DNA from: Methylobacterium durans
GTDB taxonomy: Bacteria; Pseudomonadota; Alphaproteobacteria; Rhizobiales; Beijerinckiaceae
Length of the DNA stretch: 64,000 bases
Reading direction: 5' to 3'
Assembly: GCF_003173715.1 (NCBI RefSeq)
Contig: NZ_CP029550.1
Location: 3,953,501 to 4,017,500, forward strand
The notes beneath the pieces were generated by a model. It saw nothing but the letters and a program-made list of their open reading frames with translations, searched no databases and had not been told where the DNA came from. Each line of letters begins with the position of its first letter. Within the stretch, counting starts at the first letter, position 1. A program made the translations under genes and the position numbers. Of the stretch, positions 9,130 through 18,616 are shown piece by piece.

Positions 9130-9996
9130 ATGGACCCGTTGGCCAGCGACGCCCCGACCGATGCCTTCCTCTCGCGGCGGGTGCCGCTCGCCGGACGGAT
9201 GCGCCTGATCTACGCGCCGCTCGGCGACGACGCCTTCTCGCGCTACACGGGCGGGCGCTTCCGCCACTTCCGGCAATTCTGCGAAGGCGTGCTGGAGCCG
9301 GATTCCGTCGCCCTCGACATCGGCGCGAATATCGGCCTGACGGCACTCGTCGCCGCCGAGACCGCCCGGCGGGGCCGCATCTACGCGATCGAGGCCGCAC
9401 CCCGGAATTTCGCCGCCCTGACCCGCAACGTATTCGAGCACGGCGCCTCGGTCATCCGCCCGATCCACTGTGCGGTCGGCCCCGAGACCGGCTCCGTGCC
9501 CTTCTTCGACCATTCCGCCTTCGGCTACGTGGTGGCGCGGGAGAACATGACCTCGGTGCCGAGCACGTCCGTGCCGATGCGCCGCCTCGACGACATCGCG
9601 GACGAGGTCGGACTCTCCCGGCTCGACGTCATCAAGATCGACATCGAGGGGTTCGAGCAGGAGGCTCTGACGGGGGCGGCCGGTATCCTCGCCCGGTTCC
9701 AGCCGGTGGTGATGCTGGAATTCAATTCCTGGTGCCAGATCGCGTCCTACGACAAGAGTCCCCGGCGTTTCCTGGAGTGGCTGCTCGCCACCTTCCCGCA
9801 ACTCCACATCTGGCGTGACGGCCGCCTGACCGACGTGCGCCGCCTCGGCGTCTACGAGTTTCTGCACCTCAACCTGACACGCCATCGCTGCAACACGGAT
9901 CTGATCGCCGCCTACGCGCCGGACCGGCTGGCGCGGCTGGAGGCGCTCTCGGCGCAAGGGGGCCTGGCGGGGCTCCGGCGTCGGCTCGGGTTCTAG
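9130..9996 (+). CDS. FkbM family methyltransferase
   Basis: A 288-residue SAM-dependent methyltransferase. Motif I is VALDIGANIGLTALVA, the acidic ribose-binding residue follows in IYAIEAAPRNFAAL, and the FkbM hallmark DVIKIDIEGFEQEAL is present. FkbM proteins methylate sugars or secondary metabolites; the substrate here is unknown. The start is uncertain: ATG 9130 (or GTG 9127) directly follows the T-run of the infC terminator and lacks a ribosome-binding sequence, while a longer frame from 9088 would run through the terminator hairpin itself. The gene may therefore depend on read-through or be translated from a near-leaderless transcript. Confidence 0.85.
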   Translation: MDPLASDAPTDAFLSRRVPLAGRMRLIYAPLGDDAFSRYTGGRFRHFRQFCEGVLEPDSVALDIGANIGLTALVAAETARRGRIYAIEAAPRNFAALTRNVFEHGASVIRPIHCAVGPETGSVPFFDHSAFGYVVARENMTSVPSTSVPMRRLDDIADEVGLSRLDVIKIDIEGFEQEALTGAAGILARFQPVVMLEFNSWCQIASYDKSPRRFLEWLLATFPQLHIWRDGRLTDVRRLGVYEFLHLNLTRHRCNTDLIAAYAPDRLARLEALSAQGGLAGLRRRLGF

Positions 9997-10010
9997 GAGC
10001 GTGGGCATCC

Positions 10011-10120
10011 ACCTCTCCCGTCCGGGAGAGGTCGAGTCGGTGTGAGCCGACCGGGTGAGGGGTACGACCTCTCCGGAGACGTCGAACCCGTCACCCCAAC
10101 CCTCTCCCGTCCGGGAGAGG
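10011..10120. repeat. REP-like palindromic repeat pair
   Basis: The palindrome CCTCTCCCGTCCGGGAGAGG occurs twice, at 10012-10031 and 10101-10120. Between the copies lie GGTGAGGGG and CACCCCAACC, which face each other, and a degenerate CCTCTCCGGAG. The arrangement is that of paired intergenic REP-type elements. It sits between convergent genes (FkbM and the debranching enzyme) and can form a large stem on either strand. Confidence 0.75.
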
Positions 10121-10159
10121 GGCTCGGTCGCGCAGGCTGGGGCGAGGCCCCCGTTTCCG

Positions 10160-12493
10160 CTACTTCAGCATCGCGATCTGCGCGTCGCCGGTCCGGCGGA
10201 GCACGTTGACTGTCACGTCGTCGGCGTGGCGCTGGATCCGCAGGTCGATGCGCGAGGTGCCGATCTTCACGTTGAAGATCGAGACGCCGTCGAGGAAGGC
10301 CGGCAGCGTCGGGTTGCGGAAGCGGACCCGGTTGCGGGCGTGGTCGATCTCGAGGCCGAGGCAGGCCGCCAGGAAGGCGAAGGGCGCGGCCGCCGCCCAG
10401 GCCTGCGGGCTGCAGGCCACCGGGTAGGCCACCGGCCCGCGCTGGCGGCGCCGCATGAAGCCGCAGAACAGTTCCGGCAGCCGCTTCTGGTCCTGGTAGA
10501 GGGCGGTGTCGAACATGCCCTGGAAGATGCGCGCCGCCTCGGGCTTCAGGTCGTAGCGGGCGAGCCCCAGCGCGATCAGGGCGTTGTCGTGCGGCCAGAT
10601 CGAGCCGTTGTGGTAGGACATCGGGTTGTAGCGCGCCTCGCCGCGGGCGATCGTGCGCACGCCCCAGCCGTTGAAGCCGTCCTTCGAGAGGAGCTGCGCG
10701 GCGACGCTCGCAGCCCGCTCCGGCAGCGCAATCCCTGTGAACAGGGCGTGGCCCGCATTCGAGGAGCGCACCGCGCATTGCCGCTTCTCGCCGTCCAGCG
10801 CCAGCACGTAGGTGCCGATCCCGTCGTTCCAGAACGCCTTGTCGAAGGCTTCGCGCAGTTGGCGGGCCTGGTGGCTCAGGGATTCGGCGAGCTCATCGTG
10901 ACCCAGCATGGCGGCGAGCTTCGCCATGCCATTCTTGGCGGCGTAGACGTAGCCCTGCACCTCGCACAGCGCGATCGGCCCCTTCGCGAGCTGCCCGTCC
11001 GTGTGGAAGATCGAATCGTGGCTGTCCTTCCAGCCCTGGTTCTCCAGCCCCTTGTCGGTGTCGCGGGCGTACTCGACGAAGCCGTCGCCGTCCCGGTCGC
11101 CGTACGCGTTCATCCAGGTGAGAGCGAGTTCGAGCGCCGGCCAGATCCGCGCGATCGTGTCCCGGTCGCCGGTGACGGCGTAGTATTCGGAGGCCAGCAT
11201 CACGAAGAGCGGCGTGCCGTCGATGGTGCCGTAATAGTGCCGGAACGGCACCTCGCCGAGCATCGCCATCTCGCCGCGCCGCGTCTCGTGCAGCACCTTG
11301 CCGGGCTGAGCGTCGGCCGCCGGATCGACGGTCTTGGCCTGCGTCGAGGCGAGGTAGCGCAGAACCCCCTTGGCGAAGTTCGGGTCGATCCAGAGGGCCA
11401 TCATCGCCGTGATGATGCCGTCGCGGCCGAAAACCGTGGAGTACCAGGGAATGCCGGCGAAGGGGTAGATGCCCTCGGGAGTACGGCTCGCCAGCATGTA
11501 GAGATCGGCGGTGGCGCGGCAGGCCGCCTCGTTGAACTGATCGTTCGAGGAGATGATCGTGGTGATGCCGGCGGTGAGCTGGCGCTGGTCCCGCCGCGCG
11601 TCCCGGTAGGCGCGGGCGAACACGACGCCTTCGCCGAGGCCCTTCGGCGGACGAACGCCCGTGCTGCCGGCAGCGGCCGCGAGGCCGGCCGCGGCCTCCT
11701 CGCCGACGCGCTCGGCGGCGGGTGCGCTCGTGAAGGCGCGGTGCGATTCGCAGACGATGCGGATGAACAGGGAGGCGCGCTCACCCGGCGCCAGCGTCAC
11801 CTCGAACTCGGCGCGGCCCGCTTCGAGCCGATGCGGCTTCGGGCCGAAATGCACGGCGGTGGTGCGCACCACCTCGTCGAGACCGACGTAGCGAAACTGC
11901 ACCTCGCGCTCGCTCGCCACCTGCACCGAGCGCTTGCCGCGCTGGGTGCGGTTGGTGCCGCGCACCTCGAACAGGTCGCGGTAATCGGCGTCGAAGGTAA
12001 TGGTGATGCGGAAGGTGCGCTTGCGCGAATCGTAGGAGCGCAGGCCGATCCGGTCGTAGCAGCTGCCTTTGAACAGGAACTTGGTGCGCTCGATCGCGAT
12101 CACCTCGCGCGGGATCGAGGTGTCGTCATGCGCGTCGATCCGGATGTCGGGCGTCGTCATGTCGACGCTGAGCGCGCCGTTGTCGTCCTGCATCACCGAG
12201 GACAGCAGGAGCGGGCGCTGATCCTCGATCGTGAAATGCAGGCGCGAGAGGTAGCGCGTGTCCTGAAAGTAGAGCCCCTCGGGACCGGGCAGGACGCCGA
12301 CGTCGCCGTAGCTGTCGAGGACGGCGAAGGCCTCGCCGTACTTGAGCGAGCGCAGCGGACGCTCGACGAGGGAGGTCTGGGCCTCAATGTGGTATTGCGG
12401 AAGAACTTCGTCGGCGTCCTGGAACCCGTAGACGCGCTGCTGCGCCTCGGCCTCGCGCGAATGCACCTTCGCCGTCATGTCTTCCGCCGCCAT
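10160..12493 (-). CDS. amylo-alpha-1,6-glucosidase-like glycogen debranching enzyme
   Basis: A 777-residue cytoplasmic glycoside hydrolase. The N-terminal half (about 40-260) is a debranching-enzyme N-terminal (GDE_N_bis) beta-sandwich starting LKYGEAFAVLDSYGDVG, with GLYFQDTRYLSRL. The C-terminal half (about 320-760) is an (alpha/alpha)6 barrel with WYSTVFGRDGIITAMMAL, YHNGSIWPHDNALIALG and RLPELFCGF; the Asp of FGRDG and the Glu of LPELF are likely catalytic acids. ATG 12493 was chosen because GGAG lies 9 bases before it; 12502 is too close. A glycosyltransferase lies directly upstream on the same strand, and such pairs recur in proteobacteria without an assigned product. Confidence 0.88.
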   Translation of the reverse strand: MAAEDMTAKVHSREAEAQQRVYGFQDADEVLPQYHIEAQTSLVERPLRSLKYGEAFAVLDSYGDVGVLPGPEGLYFQDTRYLSRLHFTIEDQRPLLLSSVMQDDNGALSVDMTTPDIRIDAHDDTSIPREVIAIERTKFLFKGSCYDRIGLRSYDSRKRTFRITITFDADYRDLFEVRGTNRTQRGKRSVQVASEREVQFRYVGLDEVVRTTAVHFGPKPHRLEAGRAEFEVTLAPGERASLFIRIVCESHRAFTSAPAAERVGEEAAAGLAAAAGSTGVRPPKGLGEGVVFARAYRDARRDQRQLTAGITTIISSNDQFNEAACRATADLYMLASRTPEGIYPFAGIPWYSTVFGRDGIITAMMALWIDPNFAKGVLRYLASTQAKTVDPAADAQPGKVLHETRRGEMAMLGEVPFRHYYGTIDGTPLFVMLASEYYAVTGDRDTIARIWPALELALTWMNAYGDRDGDGFVEYARDTDKGLENQGWKDSHDSIFHTDGQLAKGPIALCEVQGYVYAAKNGMAKLAAMLGHDELAESLSHQARQLREAFDKAFWNDGIGTYVLALDGEKRQCAVRSSNAGHALFTGIALPERAASVAAQLLSKDGFNGWGVRTIARGEARYNPMSYHNGSIWPHDNALIALGLARYDLKPEAARIFQGMFDTALYQDQKRLPELFCGFMRRRQRGPVAYPVACSPQAWAAAAPFAFLAACLGLEIDHARNRVRFRNPTLPAFLDGVSIFNVKIGTSRIDLRIQRHADDVTVNVLRRTGDAQIAMLK

Positions 12494-12605
12494 GCTGGGC
12501 ATCTCCGGATTGTCGAGGGACGCGAATCGAAAGGGCCGCCGAATCGCTGTCCTTGCGAAGCGGCGGCCCTTGGGACCGTCTGAGTTGGGCGATCTTACGA
12601 CGCTC

Positions 12606-12627
12606 GCGAGGGCCTGTTAACCCTCGC
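12606..12627 (-). terminator. hairpin between glycosyltransferase and debranching gene
   Basis: GCGAGGG (12606-12612) and CCCTCGC (12621-12627) form a perfect 7-bp stem around an 8-base loop. It lies just past the glycosyltransferase stop and before the debranching-enzyme start, both minus strand. Without a T-run it may adjust the ratio of the two products rather than end transcription. Confidence 0.4.
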
Positions 12628-12651
12628 AAGCGCGGTGCCCGATGGGCAGGC

Positions 12652-13785
12652 TCAGGCCGGCATCGCGGCCGCCGACAGCGACGGGCGGGCGGAGCCGTTC
12701 ATCTCGCCGTAATGCGGCGCGAAGGCCGCCGCGGTCGGCAGCTTGATCACGTCCGGCTGGCCGGCGAGAAGCCGCTCGTAGGCCGCCACGTACTTGCGGA
12801 CCATGCACTCGGCCGTGAACTGTCCCTCGAAGTGACGGCGCACGCCGGCGCGGCTCATGCTCTTGACCCTGTCGACCGCCGCAACCGCCTCGTCCATGCT
12901 GTCGCACAGGACGCCGCTGACGCCGTCGGCGATCACCTCGGGCACGGAGCCGTTGCGGAAGGCGATCACCGGCGTGCCTGCCGACATCGCCTCGATCATC
13001 ACGAGGCCGAAGGGCTCCGGCCAGTCGATCGGGAAAGCGAGCGCGAGCGCGTTGCCGAGGAAGTCCTTCTTCTGCTCCTCGTTGATCTCGCCGATATACT
13101 CGATCAGCGGATGGTGGATCATCGGCTCGATGACCTCGTCCCAATATTCCTGGTCCGCCTTGTCGACCTTGGCGGCGATCTTCAGCGGCACGCCGGAGCG
13201 CTTGGCCATCTCGATCGCGCGGTCAGGGCGCTTCTCGGGGGAGATCCGGCCGAGGAAGGCGAGATAGCCGCCTTTCGCCTCCGGGTAGTACGGGCAGTTC
13301 TGCGCCGGCAGGCCGTGATGAATCGTCGAGGCCCAGTTGACGCTCGGCGGCATCGGCTCGCGCTGGTTGTCCGAGATCGAGACCAGCGGCATGCCCGTGA
13401 AGGTCCGATAGACCGGCATGAAGTCCGGCACGTCGAGGCGGCCGTGCATCGTGGTGATGCACTTGTGGTTCATGTCCTCGAACATCGGATATTGCAGGAG
13501 ATCAATGTGGAAGTGCAGGATGTCGAAATCGTGCGCCCGGCGGCGGACGTGATGCAGCATCGCGAGGTGGCTTGCGGTATGGTCGCGGTAACCGAGCAGC
13601 CGCAGGCCCTCGGGCGTGCAGGCCGCGAGCTTGGCCGAGGTCTCCGAGTCGCCGCTCGCGAAGAGCGTCACGTCATGTCCCTGCCGGACGAGTTCCTCGG
13701 TGATCCAGGACACGACGCGCTCTGTGCCGCCGTAGAACTTCGGAGGCACGGCCTCCGAGAGCGGGGCGATCTGGGCAATGCGCAC
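12652..13785 (-). CDS. glycosyltransferase family 4, paired with debranching enzyme
   Basis: A 377-residue GT-B glycosyltransferase beginning MRIAQIAPLSEAVPPKFYGG, with the N-terminal YGGTERVVSWITEEL acceptor loop typical of one GT4 subgroup. The donor domain has YLAFLGRISPEKRPDRAIEMA and the E-x7-E motif PEPFGLVMIEAMSAGTPVIA. A Ser/Ala-rich tail ends the protein. It is the first gene of a probable two-gene unit with the debranching-like hydrolase 158 bases downstream, suggesting synthesis and trimming of the same alpha-glucan or glucoside. GGAGAC stands upstream of the ATG at 13785. The actual sugar product is not known. Confidence 0.88.
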   Translation of the reverse strand: MRIAQIAPLSEAVPPKFYGGTERVVSWITEELVRQGHDVTLFASGDSETSAKLAACTPEGLRLLGYRDHTASHLAMLHHVRRRAHDFDILHFHIDLLQYPMFEDMNHKCITTMHGRLDVPDFMPVYRTFTGMPLVSISDNQREPMPPSVNWASTIHHGLPAQNCPYYPEAKGGYLAFLGRISPEKRPDRAIEMAKRSGVPLKIAAKVDKADQEYWDEVIEPMIHHPLIEYIGEINEEQKKDFLGNALALAFPIDWPEPFGLVMIEAMSAGTPVIAFRNGSVPEVIADGVSGVLCDSMDEAVAAVDRVKSMSRAGVRRHFEGQFTAECMVRKYVAAYERLLAGQPDVIKLPTAAAFAPHYGEMNGSARPSLSAAAMPA

Positions 13786-14216
13786 GAAAAAGTCTCCTGT
13801 GAGGACGAGCGTTTCGGAGAGCTAACCCGATCCGGCCTGAGTGGGACATGAACGAAACTGACAGCCAAGGTTATGGTTCCGGTGGGGCGGCCGCGTTACC
13901 GAAATCTTCAGGGCGCTCCCAGATGTCCCCACTATCCCGCCTGTTGTTCGGCCCCGCGCGCGAGTCGTGCGAAGGCAGCTAGACACGCCGATGCACGTTC
14001 GAGGCCATGAAGCGGCAGATGGCTCGCGCGGAAGTCGCGATGTGCGCCGCGAAGCATTGAAACGGCGTCGCCGATCTGTCATAAGCCCCGCGCGTCGAAC
14101 CGCCCGGCCGGATAGGGCTGCCGTGGCGGTTCGTGTTGCTCCATCAGAAGCATCGATCGCACGCGAGGGGTCCGGCCCGATCCGGGTCGGACGGACCTTG
14201 CGCACAGGAGAGCCAA
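13786..14216. other. intergenic region upstream of rpmI
   Basis: This is 431 bases between divergent genes. Frames present here match no protein I recognise. It must contain the promoters of the glycosyltransferase (minus) and of rpmI-rplT (plus), and the last 100 bases may form the leader of the ribosomal-protein operon. I see no clear L20-type leader fold. Confidence 0.4.
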
Positions 14217-14420
14217 ATGCCCAAGCTGAAGACGAAGTCGGGCGCCAAGAAGCGCTTCAAGATCACCGGCACCGGCAAGGTCATGTATGCCCAGGCCGGC
14301 AAACGCCACGGCATGATCAAGCGGACCACGAAGCAGATCCGCAACTTGCGCGGCACGACGACCCTCTTCGAGGGCGATGCCGCCAACGTGAAGAAGTACT
14401 TCCTGCCGAACGCGCGGTAA
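14217..14420 (+). CDS. rpmI: 50S ribosomal protein bL35
   Basis: A 67-residue basic ribosomal protein with the family start [20 protein letters not shown] and the core [20 protein letters not shown]. Length is normal for the family. The ATG at 14217 is preceded by CAGGAGAGCC, a good ribosome-binding site. It is followed 50 bases later by rplT. infC is usually in the same operon but here lies about 5 kb away with its own terminator. Confidence 0.98.
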
Positions 14421-14470
14421 GCCTTCACGACGTCGCCGACACTGCTTTTCACTAGTCCAGGAGATCGACC

Positions 14471-14842
14471 ATGGCCCGCGTCAAGCGCGGCGTGACCAGT
14501 CACGCGAAGCACAAGAAAGTCCTCAAGGCCGCCCGCGGCTATTACGGCCGGCGCAAGAACACGATCCGCATCGCCAAGCAGGCGGTGGAGAAGGGTCTGC
14601 AATACGCCTACCGCGACCGCAAGAACAAGAAGCGCACCTTCCGCGCCCTTTGGATCCAGCGGCTCAACGCGGCGGTGCGCGAGCACGGCCTGACCTATTC
14701 CCGCTTCATCGACGGGCTCGCCAAGTCGGGCATCGTGGTGGACCGCAAGGCGCTCTCCGAGCTCGCCATCCACGAGCCCGCGAGCTTCGCGGCCGTGGTG
14801 GAGAAGGCCAAGGCCGCCCTCCCGACCGCCAAGGCTGCCTGA
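14471..14842 (+). CDS. rplT: 50S ribosomal protein bL20
   Basis: A 123-residue 23S-rRNA-binding protein needed early in 50S assembly. It starts [19 protein letters not shown] and has the conserved [19 protein letters not shown] and [17 protein letters not shown] segments. AGGAGATCGACC precedes the ATG. Gene order rpmI-rplT is the usual one. In several bacteria L20 represses the operon through its leader; no leader element can be shown here. Confidence 0.98.
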   Translation: MARVKRGVTSHAKHKKVLKAARGYYGRRKNTIRIAKQAVEKGLQYAYRDRKNKKRTFRALWIQRLNAAVREHGLTYSRFIDGLAKSGIVVDRKALSELAIHEPASFAAVVEKAKAALPTAKAA

Positions 14843-14875
14843 CGCCTCGGCGCACGCGAGACCAGGACGTTCCGG

Positions 14876-14909
14876 CGAGGGGCGCGGCGCGGATGGCGCC
14901 GCGCCCTCG
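14876..14909 (+). terminator. strong hairpin between rplT and pheS
   Basis: The arms CGAGGG(G)CGCGGCGC (14876-14890) and GCGCCGCGCCCTCG (14896-14909) pair over 14 bases with one bulge and a 5-base loop. Only a weak T-rich stretch (TCATTTCC) follows. It probably terminates or attenuates the ribosomal transcript before pheS-pheT. Confidence 0.6.
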
Positions 14910-15013
14910 TCATTTCCGGGCCCTCCCGACCGACGCCCCTTGCATCGGCGCGTGCGAGCCGGAACAAGCACCCGCATCACCGACCCGTCCGTCCGGGCGG
15001 CCCGAGGACAGCG

Positions 15014-16095
15014 ATGACCGATCTCGACACCCTCGAACGCGATCTCCTCGCGAAAGTGGAGGCAGCCTCCGACGAGGCGGCGCTCGAAAGCCTGCGCGTC
15101 GCGGCGCTCGGCAAGAAGGGCAGCGTGTCGGACCTCCTGAAGACGCTGGGCGCGATGAGCCCGGAGGAGCGCAAGGAGCGCGGCCCCCTCATCAACGGCC
15201 TGCGCGACCGGGTGCAGGGCGCGCTGGCGAGCCGGCGCGAGGCGCTGGCCGAGGCAGCGCTGGAGGCTCGGCTCGCCGCGGAGCGCGTCGACGTGACGTT
15301 GCCGGTCCGCGAGGCGCCCGAGGCACGCGGGCGCATCCACCCGATCAGCCAAGTGATCGACGAGATCACCGCGATCTTCGCCGACATGGGATTCTCGGTG
15401 GCCGAGGGCCGGACATCGAGACGGACGAGCTCAACTTCACCGCCCTCAACTTCCCGCCCGGCCATCCGGCCCGTGAGATGCACGACACCTTCTTCCTGCG
15501 GCCCGACCGGAACGGGCAGCGCAAGGTGCTGCGCACCCACACCTCGCCGGTCCAGATCCGCACGATGCGGGCCCAGGAGCCGCCGATCCGGGTGATCATC
15601 CCGGGGCGGACCTACCGGCACGATTCGGACCAGACCCACACGCCGATGTTCCATCAGGTCGAGGGGCTCGTGATCGACCGCTCGGCCAACATCGCGAACC
15701 TGAAATGGGTGCTGGAGGAGTTCTGCAAGGCATTCTTCGAGGTGGAGGGCGTGAAGATGCGCTTCCGGCCCTCGTTCTTCCCCTTCACCGAGCCGTCGGC
15801 GGAGGTCGACATCCAGTGCTCGCGCAAGGGCGGCGAGATCCGCTTCGGCGAGGGCGACGACTGGCTGGAGATCCTCGGCTGCGGCATGGTCCACCCGAAC
15901 GTGCTTCGGAATTGCGGGCTCGACCCGGACAGCGTGCAGGGCTTCGCCTTCGGCGTCGGCATCGACCGCATCGCCATGCTGAAATACGGCATGCCGGACC
16001 TGCGCCCCTTCTTCGAGGCGGATGTCCGCTGGCTCGACCATTACGGCTTCCGCCCCCTCGACGTGCCGAGCCTCGTGAGCGGGCTCACCGGCTGA
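15014..16095 (+). pseudogene. pheS: phenylalanyl-tRNA synthetase alpha subunit, frame-shifted
   Basis: PheS is the catalytic subunit of the (alpha-beta)2 enzyme charging tRNA-Phe. The N-terminal coiled-coil and start of the core are read from ATG 15014 to about 15409. The rest, from [20 protein letters not shown] through the aminoacylation core ([40 protein letters not shown]), continues in the -1 frame to 16095. Restoring one C in the run GGGCC at 15407-15410 gives ...[11 protein letters not shown]... and a normal 360-residue protein. PheS is normally essential and everything else is intact, so an assembly or sequencing error is more likely than a true pseudogene. pheT follows 97 bases later. 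Confidence 0.93.
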
Positions 16096-16192
16096 CCCGA
16101 GCTTTCCCGCGATCCGGCAACGGCCGGGTCGCTTCCTCATCCTGGCCGGCGCCCCCCGCTCGAGCGGGAAGCGGCGCCGAAGGACGGCTCCG

Positions 16193-18616
16193 ATGAAATT
16201 CACCCTCTCCTGGCTCAAGGATCATCTCGAGACCGACGCCTCGCTCGACACGATCGCCGAGACGCTGACGCGCATCGGCCTGGAGGTGGAGGGCATCGAG
16301 GACAAGGCGACCGCGCTGAAGCCCTACGTGGTCGCCAGGGTGCTGACCGCAGAGCAGCACCCGAACGCGGATCGCCTGCGTGTCTGCATGGTCGATACGG
16401 GCGACGGGCAGCCGCTGCAGGTCGTCTGCGGGGCGCCGAACGCGCGCGCCGGCATGAAATCCGTCTTCGCGCCGCCCGGCACCTACGTCCCGGGCAAGAA
16501 CATCACCCTGTCGGTCGGCAGCATCCGCGGCGTCGAGAGCCGCGGCATGCTCTGCTCGGGCGCCGAGCTCGGCCTCGGCGACGACCATGACGGCATCCTC
16601 GACCTGCCCGAGGATGCGCCCGTGGGCGAGCCCTACGCCCTCTATGCCGGGCTGGACGACCCGGTCGTCGAGATCAACCTCACGCCGAACCGGCCGGATT
16701 GCACCTCGATCCACGGCATCGCCCGCGATCTGGCGGCGACCGGGATCGGCATCCTCAAGCGCGAGCCGCTGCCCCCCGTGCGTGGGGAGGGCGCGTGCCC
16801 CGTCCCCGTCGTCCTCGACGTCGCGGGCGAGGATGCCAAGCTCTGCCCGCTCTTCGCCCTGCGCCTCGTGCGCGGCGTGAAGAACGGCCCGTCGCCTGCC
16901 TGGATGCAGGCCCGGCTGCGGGCGATCGGCCTCCGGCCGATCAACGCGCTCGTCGACATCACGAACTACATGACCTTCGACCGCGGCCGCCCGCTCCACG
17001 TCTTCGACGCGGCCAAGGTCTCGGGCGGCCTCACCGTGCGCCGCGCGCGGAGCGGCGAGACGCTGCTCGCCCTCGACGGGCGCACGCATCAACTCACGGA
17101 AGACATGGTCGTGATCGCCGACGAGCGCGGCGTCGAATCGGTCGGCGGCATCATCGGCGGCGAGGCGTCGGGCTGCGACGAGGGCACGGTCGACGTGCTC
17201 ATCGAATCCGCCCTGTGGGATCCGGCCAACATTGCGCAGACCGGGCGCCGCCTCGGCGTCATCACGGATGCCCGCTACCGCTTCGAGCGCGGCGTCGACC
17301 CGGCCTTCGCCCTGCCCGGGCTCGACCTCGCCACCCGCCTCGTCCTCGACATCTGCGGCGGCAGCCCGAGCGAGGCGACGATCGCGGGCGAGGTGCCGGA
17401 GACCGGCCACGTCATCGATTTCCCGTGGACCGAGGTGCGGCGCCTCGCCGGAATCGAGCTCTCCCGCGCCGAGATGAAGGTGACGCTGGAGACGCTGGGC
17501 TTCCACGTCGCCGGCACCGGCGACCGGGTGAAGGTGCTGGCGCCGTCCTGGCGGCCCGACATCGAGGGCAAGGCCGATCTCGTCGAGGAGATCGTGCGCA
17601 TCGCCGGCCTCGACCGGATCGAGCCCAAGCCCCTGCCGCGTCTCGTGGCGGGCGCAGCCAAGCCCGTCCTGACGGTGATCCAGAAGCGGACCCGGGTGGC
17701 GAAGCGCGCGCTCGCGAGCCGAGGGCTGATGGAGGCCGTGACGTGGTCCTTCATCCCGCACGAGGACGCAGTGCTGTTCGGTGGCGGCGGAAGCGCGCTG
17801 GCACTCGCCAATCCCATCGCCGCCGACCTCTCGGACATGCGCCCGAGCCTCGTGCCGGGCCTGCTCCGGGCGGCGCAGCGCAACGCCGACCGCGGCTACC
17901 CCGACGTCGCCCTGTTCGAGGTCGGCCAATGCTTCGCGGGCGACGAGCCGGACGAGCAGAGCATCCGCGCAGCGGCCGTGCGTCGCGGCAGCGCGGGCCG
18001 TGACGGCGGCGGACGCCACTGGGACGGCGCGGCAGGCCCGGTCGACGTCTTCCAGGCGAAGGCCGACGCGCTGGCGCTGCTTTCCGGCCTCGGCGTACCG
18101 ACCGGCGGCCTGCAGGTGGCGGCGGGCGGCCCCGACTGGCTGCATCCCGGCCGCTCCGGCACCCTTCAGTTCGGGCCGAAGAACCCGGTCGGTCATTTCG
18201 GTGAGATCCATCCGCGCATCCTGAAGGCGCTCGATCTCAAGGGCACGCTCGTCGCCTTCGAGATCGTCCTGGACGCGCTGCCGCTGCCGAAATTCAAACC
18301 GACCAAGGTGAAGCCAGCCCTCGCCCTCTCGGATTTCCAGCCGGTCTCCCGCGATTTCGCCTTCGTGGTGGGACGCGACGTTGCCGCGGGCGAGGTGGTC
18401 AAGGCCGCGCAGGCTGCGGAGCGCAAGCTCATCGCCGGCATCGACGTGTTCGACATCTACGAGGGGACCGGGATCCCGGAGGGCTCGAAGTCGGTCGCGA
18501 TCGCGGTCCGGTTGCAGCCCGTCGAGAAGACGCTGACCGACGCGGAGATCGAGGCGGTGAGCGCCCGGATCGTTGCCGAGGTCGCGCGCAAGACCGGCGC
18601 GACGCTGCGCTCATGA
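16193..18616 (+). CDS. pheT: phenylalanyl-tRNA synthetase beta subunit
   Basis: An 807-residue beta subunit. In order it has an N-terminal tRNA-binding OB domain (about 40-150, [20 protein letters not shown]), the B3/B4 editing domain (about 210-390, including [19 protein letters not shown]), the B5 domain, the catalytic-like core (about 470-690) and a C-terminal ferredoxin-fold anticodon-binding domain starting near [16 protein letters not shown]. Length is normal for the family. It lies downstream of pheS and its stop overlaps the next gene by ATGA, so pheS, pheT and the SEC-C gene are likely co-transcribed. Confidence 0.98.
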   Translation: MKFTLSWLKDHLETDASLDTIAETLTRIGLEVEGIEDKATALKPYVVARVLTAEQHPNADRLRVCMVDTGDGQPLQVVCGAPNARAGMKSVFAPPGTYVPGKNITLSVGSIRGVESRGMLCSGAELGLGDDHDGILDLPEDAPVGEPYALYAGLDDPVVEINLTPNRPDCTSIHGIARDLAATGIGILKREPLPPVRGEGACPVPVVLDVAGEDAKLCPLFALRLVRGVKNGPSPAWMQARLRAIGLRPINALVDITNYMTFDRGRPLHVFDAAKVSGGLTVRRARSGETLLALDGRTHQLTEDMVVIADERGVESVGGIIGGEASGCDEGTVDVLIESALWDPANIAQTGRRLGVITDARYRFERGVDPAFALPGLDLATRLVLDICGGSPSEATIAGEVPETGHVIDFPWTEVRRLAGIELSRAEMKVTLETLGFHVAGTGDRVKVLAPSWRPDIEGKADLVEEIVRIAGLDRIEPKPLPRLVAGAAKPVLTVIQKRTRVAKRALASRGLMEAVTWSFIPHEDAVLFGGGGSALALANPIAADLSDMRPSLVPGLLRAAQRNADRGYPDVALFEVGQCFAGDEPDEQSIRAAAVRRGSAGRDGGGRHWDGAAGPVDVFQAKADALALLSGLGVPTGGLQVAAGGPDWLHPGRSGTLQFGPKNPVGHFGEIHPRILKALDLKGTLVAFEIVLDALPLPKFKPTKVKPALALSDFQPVSRDFAFVVGRDVAAGEVVKAAQAAERKLIAGIDVFDIYEGTGIPEGSKSVAIAVRLQPVEKTLTDAEIEAVSARIVAEVARKTGATLRS

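Noticed and set aside
10055..12583. 842-codon plus-strand open frame
   Set aside because: It is antisense to the debranching enzyme, Arg/Ala/Gly/Val-rich without domain features; a high-GC shadow.
15400..15420. Programmed ribosomal frameshift in pheS
   Set aside because: No slippery heptamer or downstream pseudoknot seen, and the family is not known to use frameshifting.
16085..18211. 708-codon minus-strand open frame
   Set aside because: Shadow of pheT; low-complexity composition and no recognisable motifs.
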